This document shows positions 27,839 through 37,500 of a stretch of DNA of 64,000 nucleotides, piece by piece (position 1 is the first letter of the stretch; each line of letters begins with the position of its first letter). The stretch is from Chthoniobacter flavus Ellin428. Its GTDB lineage: Bacteria; Verrucomicrobiota; Verrucomicrobiia; Chthoniobacterales; Chthoniobacteraceae. The translations under genes and the position numbers were made by a program. The stretch lies in contig NZ_ABVL01000003.1 in NCBI RefSeq assembly GCF_000173075.1, forward strand, positions 62,001 to 126,000, read 5' to 3'. The notes under the pieces are model-generated. The model was not told where the DNA came from. It did not search any database and saw nothing but the letters and a program-made list of their open reading frames with translations.

Positions 27839-28986
27839 GAGGTTGCGAGGGAGGCGAGTTTTTCGTTCACGATTTTTCCGCCGTGGGTGACAACGCAGCC
27901 CTTGATGATCTCGTCGTCGAAATTCAAGCGCAGCACCTTCGCCTCGCGGTCCCAGAATTCCTCGAGCAGCGCGGTGACATTGGCCGAATACATCTGGCTG
28001 GCATGCACCGGCACACAGGCGGGCAGGTTGGGCAGGCCGACGATCTTCACTCCGCGACGATCGGCGATCCGCCCAGCTTCCACGCCCTCCACATTGCCGC
28101 CGTTCTCCACTGCGAGGTCTACGACCACGCTGCCGGGGCGCATGGCATCGAGCATCTCGCTCGTCACCAGGATGGGCGCGCGGCGGCCGAAGACCTGCGC
28201 GGTGGTGATGACGATATCGGACTCCGCGCAGACGCGTTTCATCGCCGCGCGCTGGAGCTTGAGCTGCTCCTCGGTGAGCACGTTGGCGTAGCCCTGCGCG
28301 GTCTGGCCGGTCTCGCCGAGATCGATCTTCAAAAAGCGGGCGCCGAGCGAGCGCACCTGCTCCTCTGTCACCGGGCGCGTGTCATAGGCTTCCACCTTGG
28401 CACCGAGCCGTTTCGCCGTGGCGATGGCCTGCAACCCCGCCACACCCGCGCCGATGATGAACACGCGCGCAGGCATGATCGTCCCCGCCGGGGTCATCAT
28501 CATCGGGAAAATCTTGTCCGACTGCTCCGCGGCGATGATCACGGCCGCGTAACCCGCCAGGCTCGCCTGCGAGGAAAGCACATCCATCTTCTGCGCGCGA
28601 GTGGAGCGCGGGATCAGTTCCATGCTGATCGCGCTCACGCCGCTGGCCGACAGCTTGGTAATGAGGGCGGGCGAGAGAAAGGGATCGAGCAACCCGGCCA
28701 GTACCGTGCCCCGGCGCAACGTGGCGACTTCCTCACCGGAAAGTTTGCGCACCGTGACCACGATATCCGCCGCGGCCAGCAGCTTCGCGCGGTCCGCAAC
28801 CACCGTCGCCCCCGCCGCCGTGTAAGCTTCATCGCGATGTCCCGAGCCGAGCCCCGCGCCCAATTCCACTTCCACACACGCCCCCAGTTTCACCAATTTC
28901 GCCACGTGCTCCGGGATGAGCGCCACACGCGTTTCCCCCGCCTGAGTTTCCTTGGGAACAGCAACCGTGGTCGTCACAAGAAGCAA
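27835..28986 (-). CDS. pntA1: NAD(P) transhydrogenase subunit alpha, NAD-binding part
   Basis: A 383-residue soluble subunit related to alanine dehydrogenase. It starts VAVPKETQAGETRVALIPEH and has the NAD-binding turn VFIIGAGVAGLQAIATAKRLGA followed by YDTRPVTEEQV, the Q-rich loop segment, and VVDLAVENGGNVEG. The start is ATG 28986; a GTG nine bases downstream is possible. First gene of pntA1-pntA2-pntB. The enzyme supplies NADPH using the proton gradient. No regulator lies nearby. Confidence 0.95.
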   Translation of the reverse strand: MLLVTTTVAVPKETQAGETRVALIPEHVAKLVKLGACVEVELGAGLGSGHRDEAYTAAGATVVADRAKLLAAADIVVTVRKLSGEEVATLRRGTVLAGLLDPFLSPALITKLSASGVSAISMELIPRSTRAQKMDVLSSQASLAGYAAVIIAAEQSDKIFPMMMTPAGTIMPARVFIIGAGVAGLQAIATAKRLGAKVEAYDTRPVTEEQVRSLGARFLKIDLGETGQTAQGYANVLTEEQLKLQRAAMKRVCAESDIVITTAQVFGRRAPILVTSEMLDAMRPGSVVVDLAVENGGNVEGVEAGRIADRRGVKIVGLPNLPACVPVHASQMYSANVTALLEEFWDREAKVLRLNFDDEIIKGCVVTHGGKIVNEKLASLATS

Positions 28987-29164
28987 CGCTCCGAGGGAGA
29001 AATGCAGTTTGCTCGGACGTGGTCGCGAAGGCCGTGCATGAGGGTTGGTTCGCGATACTATCGGTTCCCAACGCCGTGTCAGTTGCGTTTTTTATTGAGC
29101 AGCGCAGGACTGAGGAATGCGCATGATCACCTTCATACCCTCGGCATCGCGGCGCGGCGGCAAA

Positions 29165-29404
29165 CTGTCCCGGAGGGACAACGGAATTTAGCCGGTGTGC
29201 AAGCCTGGTGAGCTTCAGGCGAACCAGGCGCAGCCACCGGATCTGCGTCTCTCCACGGGCCCGCCCTGAAGGGGCGGAGGAACATCTCGTTGGCGAAGCA
29301 TTCCGGCGCCACCTCCGGGGCGCATGCGTGTTGGGCGTGTTCCGGGGGTGTCGCTCGCAAGCTCGCTTTACCCCCGGCTAAATTCCGTTGTCCCTCCGGG
29401 ACAG
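29165..29404. repeat. REP-family inverted-repeat element without a gene (family A)
   Basis: The left end CTGTCCCGGAGGGAC-AACGGAATTTAGCCGG (29165-29195) is repeated in opposite orientation at 29371-29404. Inner blocks such as GGGGCGGAGGAA and GCGAAGC also recur inverted. The same ends flank the REP transposase at 46.3-47.0 kb and a second empty element at 39.7-39.9 kb. This is most simply a non-autonomous relative. It occupies most of the 516-base spacer between pntA1 and the cytochrome gene; the rest shows no gene. Confidence 0.85.
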
Positions 29405-29502
29405 TCAGCCACTTACCCGCAGCGACACCTTCGCCAGGCGAAAGGAAGTGGCAAGATCAACCAGACAATCGTATCCGAGCCTGACCCTGGACAACCCCGA
29501 AA

Positions 29503-30378
29503 TCAATTCCAAGCGTAGTGATCCAGCCCGTAGATGAGCGCGCTGCCGAGGAAGCCGCTGACGCCGACCAGGAAGGCGCCGAGGAGGAGGGCGCCGCGGA
29601 GGCGTTGGCGTTCGGTGGTGCCTTCACGGCATTCGTGGATCATCGCGAGAGCGGCGCAGACAACCGCCCAGATGGCGGTGCCGGTGCCGAGCCAGCGATG
29701 CCATTTCAGGATTGGCGCCGCCTGGCCGACATAGCTGGCGAAATAGGCATTGATCCAGCCCAGCGCCGCCGCCGAAATGGCGCCGAGCGCGGCGAGGACG
29801 ACGAGGAACCGCACGGTCTGCAGCCACGAATCGCGGCGGGTCCACCAGGCGATGCCTTCGGCGAACACGGCGACGAACATGAGCGCCACCGGAAAGTGGG
29901 TGGAGACAGGATGCATACGCCCGATGTAGCGCAGCAACCGCTTCCAGAAAGGCATGAGTTGCTTGGCTTCCGCCGTCTTCGGCGCGGCACTCGTGGTTTC
30001 ACCGGCGACCTGCGGGGCATCGGGGGCGCCGAGTTCGATCCAGCGCTTGACGATGTCCTTTTCGTCCCGGGTCAGCGGCGGGACGTTGGCGTCTTCGCCG
30101 GGCATCTCATCGTCCTCGACCATTTTGAAGAGATCGGATTTATCCGGCTTCCCGCGCTCGATGTAGTCCGGGTTGTCGGCCACCCGCTTCAGATCGAGGA
30201 CGTAGCCGAATTTTCCCTTCGGGCGGGGCAGTTCCGGCCCGTGGCAGTCCAGACACTTGGCTTCAAAAATCTCGCGTACTTTGGTGGCCGCCTTGACCCC
30301 TTCCGCCGGGTCATCTGCGGCCCGCACGAAGCTGGCCAGCGCCAGCAATAGAACAGTCAGGGGCAGAAAAAACTTCAT
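29503..30378 (-). CDS. Membrane protein with planctomycete-type cytochrome c domain and DUF2231-like helices
   Basis: A 291-residue exported protein. A signal peptide (FFLPLTVLLLALASFVRAAD) leads into a single haem-binding domain with CLDCHGPE and a downstream DDEMPGED methionine region. The C-terminal half has four to five helices beginning MHPVSTHFPVALMFVAVFAEG, the HP-x-H-FP pattern of DUF2231 membrane domains. This two-part layout is common in Verrucomicrobiota and Planctomycetota, where it is thought to link periplasmic electron transfer to the membrane. It is monocistronic, divergent from the nuclease gene, with the promoter in the 158-base gap. Confidence 0.8.
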   Translation of the reverse strand: MKFFLPLTVLLLALASFVRAADDPAEGVKAATKVREIFEAKCLDCHGPELPRPKGKFGYVLDLKRVADNPDYIERGKPDKSDLFKMVEDDEMPGEDANVPPLTRDEKDIVKRWIELGAPDAPQVAGETTSAAPKTAEAKQLMPFWKRLLRYIGRMHPVSTHFPVALMFVAVFAEGIAWWTRRDSWLQTVRFLVVLAALGAISAAALGWINAYFASYVGQAAPILKWHRWLGTGTAIWAVVCAALAMIHECREGTTERQRLRGALLLGAFLVGVSGFLGSALIYGLDHYAWN

Positions 30379-30536
30379 TCGGATACAGGGGTAATGAGAA
30401 GAGGGACGGGATTCTTAGTGCGGTTTCTCTCGAGCCGCAACTGTGCTGAAAGGCGTTACGTAAAAACGTAAGCATCGGGACTTTCCGTATCATTCTTTCT
30501 GGCCAGTGGTCAGCATCTTGCTTTTTACCCCGGACG

Positions 30537-32006
30537 ATGTTCTGTGCCCAAATGTCCCGCTTTGCGCTCCGCCTGGCGCTTTTCTGCGCCGCCGCGCAGT
30601 GTGCGCAGGCGCTGGAGCTCGGCGAGACCAAGGCGCAATTGCTAAAGCAAAATGGGGCCCCGGGAGCGGAAGATCACGCGCGCAACCTGGCGGCGTATTT
30701 TTGGGAAGGCTGGTCGGCGCAGCTCGAATTTCAGGGCGATGTGGTCGGGAAGATCACCTACCGGCGCAATTGGTATCTGCAGGCTTCGGAAATCGCCTCG
30801 CTGCTCGAAGCCAATGGCGGGGTGCGCCGCTGGAAGGAGACTTCGACGGCGACCGGCCTCGCCCGGCAATGGGCGCGCGATGATGGGGCCTCGGCCACGT
30901 GCGCGCGGGTGCGACCGTTGAGCATGGTTTTCCAGGCCGCCGGATTGGCGGCCGCTTATCAGCAGGGGCCGAAAGTCGTGGCGCCCGGGACACCGCAGCC
31001 GACGGGTGCGCCCGTGGCATTTGCAGCTCCGCCGACTTACACAAAGGCACCCAGTTTCCCGAGACAGCTCACCGCAGTGGAACCGGATCTGCCGGTGGCG
31101 GATCCGCCGGCACCAGCGCCCGCACCCGCACCCGCGGCACCGGAGCATCCATTGCCGAAGCTCAAATCGGCCGAGTTGCAGCCAGCGGCCGCGAACGGGG
31201 CTCCGGAGCCCAAGCCGGAGTCCCCGGCAGCAAATGCCCCGGCCACCCAATCTCCCGGCGCCGCCACCGGCGATGACCCCAATCTCCTTGGCTATGCGAT
31301 CGGCTCGCTAACTTGCCTCGTGGCCTTCGTCCTCGGCGGGTTCTATTATTTCAAGTGGCGGTCGCGGACAGCAAAGCCCCCCTCGTTGAAAGTGGCCGCC
31401 GTGGATTCTCCCGGTGCCGCTTCAAGTGCACCGGCGGGTCTGGATTCCCTGCGCAGCGATCAGGTCGAATTGCTCATCGGCGAAATCTTTCGACGCGAAG
31501 GTTACACCATCGAGCTTTCCGCGGCGCTCAATACCGACGATGGCATCGATCTCATGCTGCGCCGCGATTCGGAAACGACGCTGGTGCAGTGCAAGCACTG
31601 GACCGCTGTGCGCGTGACAGCCCGCGAGGCCCGCGACTTTTACGGCGCGATGGCCGCCGGCGGCGCACCGCACGGTATCCTCGTCACCATGGGCATCTTC
31701 ACTCCGGATGCACTCGACTTCGCACCGGCCAAGGGGATCGAACTCCTGGACGGCAGCGCGGTCGCCGCGAAGATCGCCGCCGTTGCCAAGCCGGGCGAGA
31801 ACCTCTGCGCCGTTTCCTCGTGGATCGATGATTTCATCGCCCACGCGCGCATCTTCGATCCGGAGTGCCCGGTCTGCCACAACACCATGGTCATCCGGCA
31901 CAATCGCGCCAATGGCACGCCATCGTGGGGCTGCCGCAACCATCCACGCTGCCCCGGCCGTCGCGAGCCGCGGCTGGATCTGCTGCCGAGCTCGGCGGCG
32001 AGTTGA
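30537..32006 (+). CDS. Membrane-tethered Mrr-type nuclease with C-terminal zinc ribbon
   Basis: 489 residues. The N-terminus is a signal sequence (MSRFALRLALFCAAAQCAQA), then about 90 residues with LELGETKAQLLKQNGAPG, a Pro/Ala-rich linker, and one membrane helix near 250-270 (GYAIGSLTCLVAFVLGGFYYF). Beyond it lies a restriction-endonuclease-like Mrr domain: ELLIGEIFRREGYTIEL, DDGIDLMLRRD, and VQCKHW (PD-(D/E)xK residues Asp, Gln, Lys). The C-terminus has a topoisomerase-type zinc ribbon, CPVCHNTM plus WGCRNHPRCPG. The nuclease part should face the cytoplasm. ATG 30552 is an alternative start that makes a cleaner signal peptide. The role, perhaps defence or membrane-associated DNA quality control, is unknown. 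Confidence 0.8.
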   Translation: MFCAQMSRFALRLALFCAAAQCAQALELGETKAQLLKQNGAPGAEDHARNLAAYFWEGWSAQLEFQGDVVGKITYRRNWYLQASEIASLLEANGGVRRWKETSTATGLARQWARDDGASATCARVRPLSMVFQAAGLAAAYQQGPKVVAPGTPQPTGAPVAFAAPPTYTKAPSFPRQLTAVEPDLPVADPPAPAPAPAPAAPEHPLPKLKSAELQPAAANGAPEPKPESPAANAPATQSPGAATGDDPNLLGYAIGSLTCLVAFVLGGFYYFKWRSRTAKPPSLKVAAVDSPGAASSAPAGLDSLRSDQVELLIGEIFRREGYTIELSAALNTDDGIDLMLRRDSETTLVQCKHWTAVRVTAREARDFYGAMAAGGAPHGILVTMGIFTPDALDFAPAKGIELLDGSAVAAKIAAVAKPGENLCAVSSWIDDFIAHARIFDPECPVCHNTMVIRHNRANGTPSWGCRNHPRCPGRREPRLDLLPSSAAS

Positions 32007-32132
32007 ACCGGCCCTTTCGCCTGGAGTGGTCTATGGCCGTCGAATCCAAACACGACGCCGAGACAGCATAGTGGCAACATCCCTGCCGCTGATCGTTCAA
32101 AACCCAGCGGCAGGATGCCGCCGCCGCCTTTT

Positions 32133-32618
32133 CTACCCTTCCTGCTGCAGGCGGCCCATAATGCGCGTGCCGACCTTCACATACGCGAGCAGCACCTCCG
32201 GCAGGACCGCATTGGAGAGGTAAAGCGACGCGCCGGCTTCCAGTCCGGCCACGATTTCCCCGGCAGGCGGCGCCTCGGCGTAGACGATGAGATAGACATC
32301 CTTGGCGGCATCGCGCATTCGCTCGCAGATCTCGAGTCCGCTCATGCCCGGCAGCTTGGCCCGCAGAATGGCCACCGGCGGATGGCCCGGCTTGCGGAGT
32401 TCATTGATGGCGTCGGTCCCCGTGACTGCGACCACCACCTCGAAACCCGCTTGGGAGAGGAAATGGAAAACGGTCAGCGAATGCACCGGGTCGTCATCGG
32501 CCAGGAGCACGCGCGGCCGATCTCCCAAACTCTGAACCTGCAGCGGCTTGACCTTCTGCTGTTCAGTTTGGGGAAAAATCTTTGAGACGTCGGGGAATTT
32601 CAGCAAGTCGCCGGGCAT
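32133..32618 (-). CDS. Receiver-like protein lacking the phosphoacceptor Asp
   Basis: 161 residues from ATG 32618 (MPGDLLKFPD). Residues 35-155 have the receiver fold pattern: VLLADDDPVHS keeps the acidic pair, and LPGMSGLEICERMR is the usual beta3-alpha3 turn. The phosphorylation position is Arg86 (ILRAKLPGM instead of LxDxxMPGM). The conserved Thr/Ser and Lys are also replaced (VYAEAP; LYLSNAVLP). It therefore looks like a phosphorylation-independent receiver. There is no output domain. Convergent with the nuclease gene and divergent from the DUF3142 gene. Confidence 0.75.
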   Translation of the reverse strand: MPGDLLKFPDVSKIFPQTEQQKVKPLQVQSLGDRPRVLLADDDPVHSLTVFHFLSQAGFEVVVAVTGTDAINELRKPGHPPVAILRAKLPGMSGLEICERMRDAAKDVYLIVYAEAPPAGEIVAGLEAGASLYLSNAVLPEVLLAYVKVGTRIMGRLQQEG

Positions 32619-32755
32619 GGATGGGAATAAAGGCTGCAATCCTAATTGCCGCAACTGGCGTACCAACCGCCCACCAGAACCCAATTCACTGGACGGCCCG
32701 AAAACCGGCCAGATTCCCACCAGCGCGCTTGCGCGAAACGTGCTATACCACAGAC

Positions 32756-34171
32756 ATGCGTCGCTTCCTTGTCAGTCTTGCGTTCGCCCTCCTCATAACA
32801 ACCGGGCTGCGAGCGGAAAACCTGGAGCGCGCCTATTGGGTCTGGCATCGCACGCAACCGCTCACGACCGAGGAGAAGGACGACCTCTCGAAACAGGACG
32901 TGCACACGCTCTACTGGAGCGTCGGCGAATTGCAGAACCGCCGCGGCACATGGCGATGGAAGGCCGCCCCGCTGCCGCTTAAAGGCCTCGCATCCGGCTA
33001 TCACCTCGTGCCGGTCGTGCGCCTCAGCAGTGAGGAGAAAGCCCCATTCGCGGCGACGGCGATTCCCGCGCTCACCACGGCTCTGCGCAGCGTCGCCGGC
33101 AATGGCGAGTTGCAGCTCGATTTCGATTGCCCGGATCGCTTGCTGGAAGCCTACGCCACGGCGCTGGCCAATCTGCGTCGCACCATTCCGCATCTTTCCA
33201 TCACCGCGCTCACCCGTTGGCCAAATCTCCGCGGCTTCCCGGCCCTGGCGGCCAGCGTCGAGGAGATCGCCCCGATGTTTTACGACATGCAGGCCGACCC
33301 CACTGGCGTAAGCGTCACCGCCCCGCCGCCGCCCCTGCTCGATCCGGAAAAGGTCACCGCCGCGCTGCACACTTGGAGCGTCTGTCCGACCCCCTGGCGC
33401 GCGGGCCTGCCGTCGTTTGCGAGGCTCACGGTGTTCGATCACACCGGCCTCTCGCGCGGACAAATTCCCAATTGGGCATGGGACGATTTCTGTTTTCATC
33501 AAAACCTCCACACGCTCGGGCCGACATACTTGGGCGTGACGCTCTTCCGCGCCGATCGCGACGTCCGCGTAGCCCGCACGGCTGTGGCGCAGGAAGACAT
33601 CGTGGTCTCGCGCTTGGTCGATCGTGCGGCGCTGGCGAAGGTCTTTGCCGAGGCCCACGATGCGGGTGCCAAGGGCGCGATCTTCTTCCGTCTCGCCGAC
33701 GAGACCGATCCGTCCGGCTGGTCGGTAGCCGATCTGACCACGCTTTCCTCGGCAGAACCACCACACCTGGTCTTGCGTGCCGAGTCGGAGGATCGGCTCA
33801 CGCTGGTCAATGATTCGGAGCACGATCTGCCCGCGCGACTGGCCGGCGCGAAGGGCGATCTCGACCGCGGTTATGCCTTGGAAATCGATGCGCCGGCGCC
33901 GCTGTTTCGCGATGCGCTGGCCGGCGATTTCTGGCGCGTGACCAGCCATGCCAATCCCGATGCGCAGAAGCCCACGCCGGTCGCCGTGCCTCTGGCGACG
34001 CGTTTGACATTCTGGTTCAGTCATCTACCGGCTCGGTCGCGATTGCAAACCGGCTTGCTTCAACTCGCCCCCGGAGCCACGCTGGCCCAACTTCGCTATC
34101 GCATCCTGAATTGCGACGGCGCCACCGCATGGAAACCTGTCCAGCCAGCCGACCCGCTTGTGAAGGAGTAG
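32756..34171 (+). CDS. Secreted DUF3142-domain protein
   Basis: About 471 residues from ATG 32756. The signal peptide is RFLVSLAFALLITTGLRA. The mature protein begins ERAYWVWHRTQPLT and has the DUF3142 features VHTLYWSVGELQ, LQLDFDCPDRLLEAYA, LSITALTRWP, MFYDMQAD and GAIFFRLADETDPSGW. The domain is a predicted TIM-barrel-like fold resembling glycosidases, but no activity is established. The C-terminal 100 residues look like a beta-sandwich. It precedes a giant secreted repeat protein on the same strand; such pairing recurs in related bacteria, so joint function is inferred. Confidence 0.75.
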   Translation: MRRFLVSLAFALLITTGLRAENLERAYWVWHRTQPLTTEEKDDLSKQDVHTLYWSVGELQNRRGTWRWKAAPLPLKGLASGYHLVPVVRLSSEEKAPFAATAIPALTTALRSVAGNGELQLDFDCPDRLLEAYATALANLRRTIPHLSITALTRWPNLRGFPALAASVEEIAPMFYDMQADPTGVSVTAPPPPLLDPEKVTAALHTWSVCPTPWRAGLPSFARLTVFDHTGLSRGQIPNWAWDDFCFHQNLHTLGPTYLGVTLFRADRDVRVARTAVAQEDIVVSRLVDRAALAKVFAEAHDAGAKGAIFFRLADETDPSGWSVADLTTLSSAEPPHLVLRAESEDRLTLVNDSEHDLPARLAGAKGDLDRGYALEIDAPAPLFRDALAGDFWRVTSHANPDAQKPTPVAVPLATRLTFWFSHLPARSRLQTGLLQLAPGATLAQLRYRILNCDGATAWKPVQPADPLVKE

Positions 34172-34578
34172 GTTATTTCTACGGCCCGACGCGACGCGGG
34201 GGAGCCGCAACCAAGGAAATTTTTGAACGCAGAGGCCGCGGAGGCGCAGAGAAGAAGTGTCGAGGGGTTGGTGAGGTAAAAGACCGCGCATGGACGCGAA
34301 GAGGAAAGCGCCTTCATCTTCCTCCCCTATTCGTGTTCATTGGCGTCCATTCGCGGTTAGAAAATCTCCGCAGGCGGTGGACATTTTTAGGATTGGCACT
34401 GCCCAGATTTCGCACGTCAACAACCACCGGAGATGGGTGGACCACGGATTTCACAGATGACACGGATTGGCAGAGGCCGCGGCAGCCTTTCATCCGTGAA
34501 ATCCGCGCAAGCCGCGGTCAAAAACCCCTCCGGAAAACTGTAAGGAATCGGGCCCGCCGCCCGTAATGAGGATTGCCC
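34172..34578. other. Intergenic region with a short inverted repeat
   Basis: This 407-base gap has no gene. It contains CGGATTTCACAGATGA at 34445-34460 and its near-complement TCATCCGTGAAATCCG ending near 34505, able to form a hairpin. A GAGG ribosome site at 34567-34570 serves the next gene. The upstream part is rich in the GCAGAGGCCGCGGAGGC-type wording often seen in noncoding DNA of such genomes. Confidence 0.5.
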
Positions 34579-37500
34579 ATGACTAATGATGCCCACTCTC
34601 ATTTTGCCGCAACTCGACGGCTCGATTTGCCGCGAGCCCGACGCGTCTTCACGGGATTCGGCTGCAGCGTCGTGGCGCTGGCCTGTGTGGCGCTCACGGC
34701 GCAAACCTGGGCCACCGGGGATTTTTACGAGCAACCGCTGCAGACCTTGTCGGACTATCTCAAGCTGGATCAGCTTCCTGCGAAAACGACGGAGCAAGTC
34801 ATCGACGAAACTTCCAAGGCGCAGCCGGAAGTGCCGGAGGTGAACCACGCCACGGAACTTTTGGCGCTGACGAAGAAGCCCGGCCCGGAGGCGCTCGCCG
34901 CAGTCGACAAGATGATCCTCAGCGCACGCGCTCACGGGAGTAACGACCTGCTCAGCCTGCTCCACGATGTGCGCGATGTCTTTGCCGGCGCGGCAGATGC
35001 CGCGGAGACCCAGCAATATCTCGAATGGCGCCTCGAGCAGGCGGACCGCTTCGGCATCAACCTCCAGGCGGGAAAACCGGCGACCAAGGACGCTGACACC
35101 GAGCGCGCCGAACCGCCGCCGTTGAATCCGGAACTCGTCGCCGATCTTGAGCGGCATCTCGCCAAGGCTTCGCCGGCGCTCAAGCCGCACTGGCTCTATC
35201 TCCGCGGCGCGGTGGAATATCGCGCGCACAACATCGCGCAGAGTCAGGTCTTCTTCCAAAAGGTGGTGAAGGATTTTCCGAAGAGCCCGCGCGCCGAGTT
35301 CGCGCAATATATGGCCGTCCGCTGCCAGCTCTGGAAATCCCGCAGCCAGAATTACGATCTGGACGCCACTGACGTCGTGCCCGCGGAACGCGCGAAACTA
35401 AAGAAGCTGCTGGACGAGTATTTTGCCAAATTCCCACGCGGCCGGCTGTTCGGCGACGCCATGGGTTGGGCGGGCGCCTTCGCCTACGATGGCGGCGACT
35501 ACGGCGAGGCGGTGCGCTGTTATGCGATGCAGCTCAACTTGCCCGATCATCCGGAACTCGTCGATCCTGCCGCGAAGATGATCGAGCGCTGTCTCTCACA
35601 CCTCGCCTCGAAGCCCAACGACAAAGCCTTCGCCGAAGTCGCGAAACATCCGCAGGCCGCGCAGGCGCTGGTCTATCTCGTGGTCAACACCGCGGAGTCC
35701 GATAACTACAACGGCAAGATCGATCCCGTGGAGGAAGTGCGCGGCTGGCGAAAGAAAGTGCTGCCGCGCCTGGCGGCGGCCATCTCCGCGCAAGCCGCCT
35801 CGTATCAAGACGCCGAGTGGAAGCCGCGCTATCTCGCGATGCTCGCCTACGCAGCGAGTGGCGCCGGGCAACAGGATCAGGCGATGAAGCTTCTCCAGTC
35901 GGTCGGTGCAGCGGTTGGGAAGAGCGACGACCTGCTCATGGCGCGGGGCGTGATCCAGCACCGCGCGAAGCAGCCGGGCGAAGCCGTGAAAACGCTGGAG
36001 ACCTTGATCATCCAGTTTCCGAAAAGCCCGCTGGTGAAGGGCGCGCGGCTGCGCCTGGCGCTCGCGCTGACGGACGATCACCGCGCCGGCGAAGCGGTGA
36101 TCGCCTTGCATTCACTGCTGCCGGCGGACAAAGACCCCACGCCGAGACCCGACGCCGACAAAAAGCCGGAGACCGACAAGGATCAGCCGGAACCGGATTT
36201 CGAGGACTCGGATTCGCGGCATTACCAGATCACCTACGGCATCGACGTCGATCAGGTAAACGCACTCATCGACACGCTACTGAATTTCGCGCCCGTGGAA
36301 GAACTTGCCGCCGCCGCACAGCAGCCGAATCTCGATCCCGTGCGCCGCCTGGAATTGACCGAGCCCGTCGCGCAACGGCTGCTCGCCAGGGAGCAATTCG
36401 ACGAGGCGAAGAAATACCTGACGCCTGCGCAATTTGGGCTGGTGGCGGCCAATCTGGAAAAGCTCACAGTCGCCGCGCGCGACGCGAAAGATCCGGCGGC
36501 CCATGCGGCGGCGTGCACCAAACTCGGCGATGCCTGGGCGGAAGCACGCGGCAAGCTGCTGACGTATCCCCTCGATACCGATGAGCGGCGCAAGAAGATC
36601 TACATCGACTTTGCGACCGATGCGAATGGCCGGCGCGTGGATGCCGCGCCCTTCATCGGCGCCGCAGGGAACTACAAGCTGGACCTCGAAAATCGGGACG
36701 AGCTTCGCCACGCGTTCAACTGGTGGCTGGAAGCTTCCGACGCGCAAGCGGGCGCGCAAAACGCGCCGGTGTTGTGGAAGGCGATGAAGGCGATGCCGCT
36801 GATCGCGGATGTCTCGCCCTATACTTACGAACGCGCGGTCGCCCGCAAATGGGGCGATACCTCGCGCAAGCTCTACGATCGCCTGCGCACCGAATGCCCC
36901 GATTCCGTGGAGGCGAAGCGCTATGCGGTGTGGTGGGATTTCGTCACAATTAAAAACGAAGGCACGACCGACGAACTGAGCCATCCCACCCGCGGCCAGG
37001 CGGGTGTGGTTACCGCCGGTTCGGATGCCCTCCTGGGCCAAATCGATGCCGCCGACGATTCCAACGCGCCCGAAGCGCTCACCGCGCAGATCGCCAGTCT
37101 CGAAAGCGAAGCCGGCGCGGCGGATGTCACCAAAGTGCGGGCCAAGGCCGAGGCATTGCGAACCCAGGTGCGGCGTGCTTACTCCCGTCTTTACGATGCG
37201 CGTTGGGTGAACCTCGTCGACGACCTCGCGCTCTTTCTTTCGGAGCGGGATCCGGGCGCGGAGGTGCGGAAACGTTACGCGACGCTCCGCTTTCGTTTTA
37301 CGAATCAATCGGCCATCGGTGGCGGCGGCTTTGACGACGACCGCGGCAACAACGACCCGGATAAAACCTTGCAGAATGATATCAACGCCGCGCTGGCCGA
37401 CCCGGCGACGAAACCGGTGGCGGACTATTTCGAGTTCCTGAATCTCGCGGTGATCGCGAACCACTTCACCTTCGTGAAGCTGAATGAGAAGGACAAGAAC

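Noticed and set aside
27883-29211. A 442-codon open frame on the plus strand
   Set aside because: Antisense to pntA1; rich in His/Arg from codon bias.
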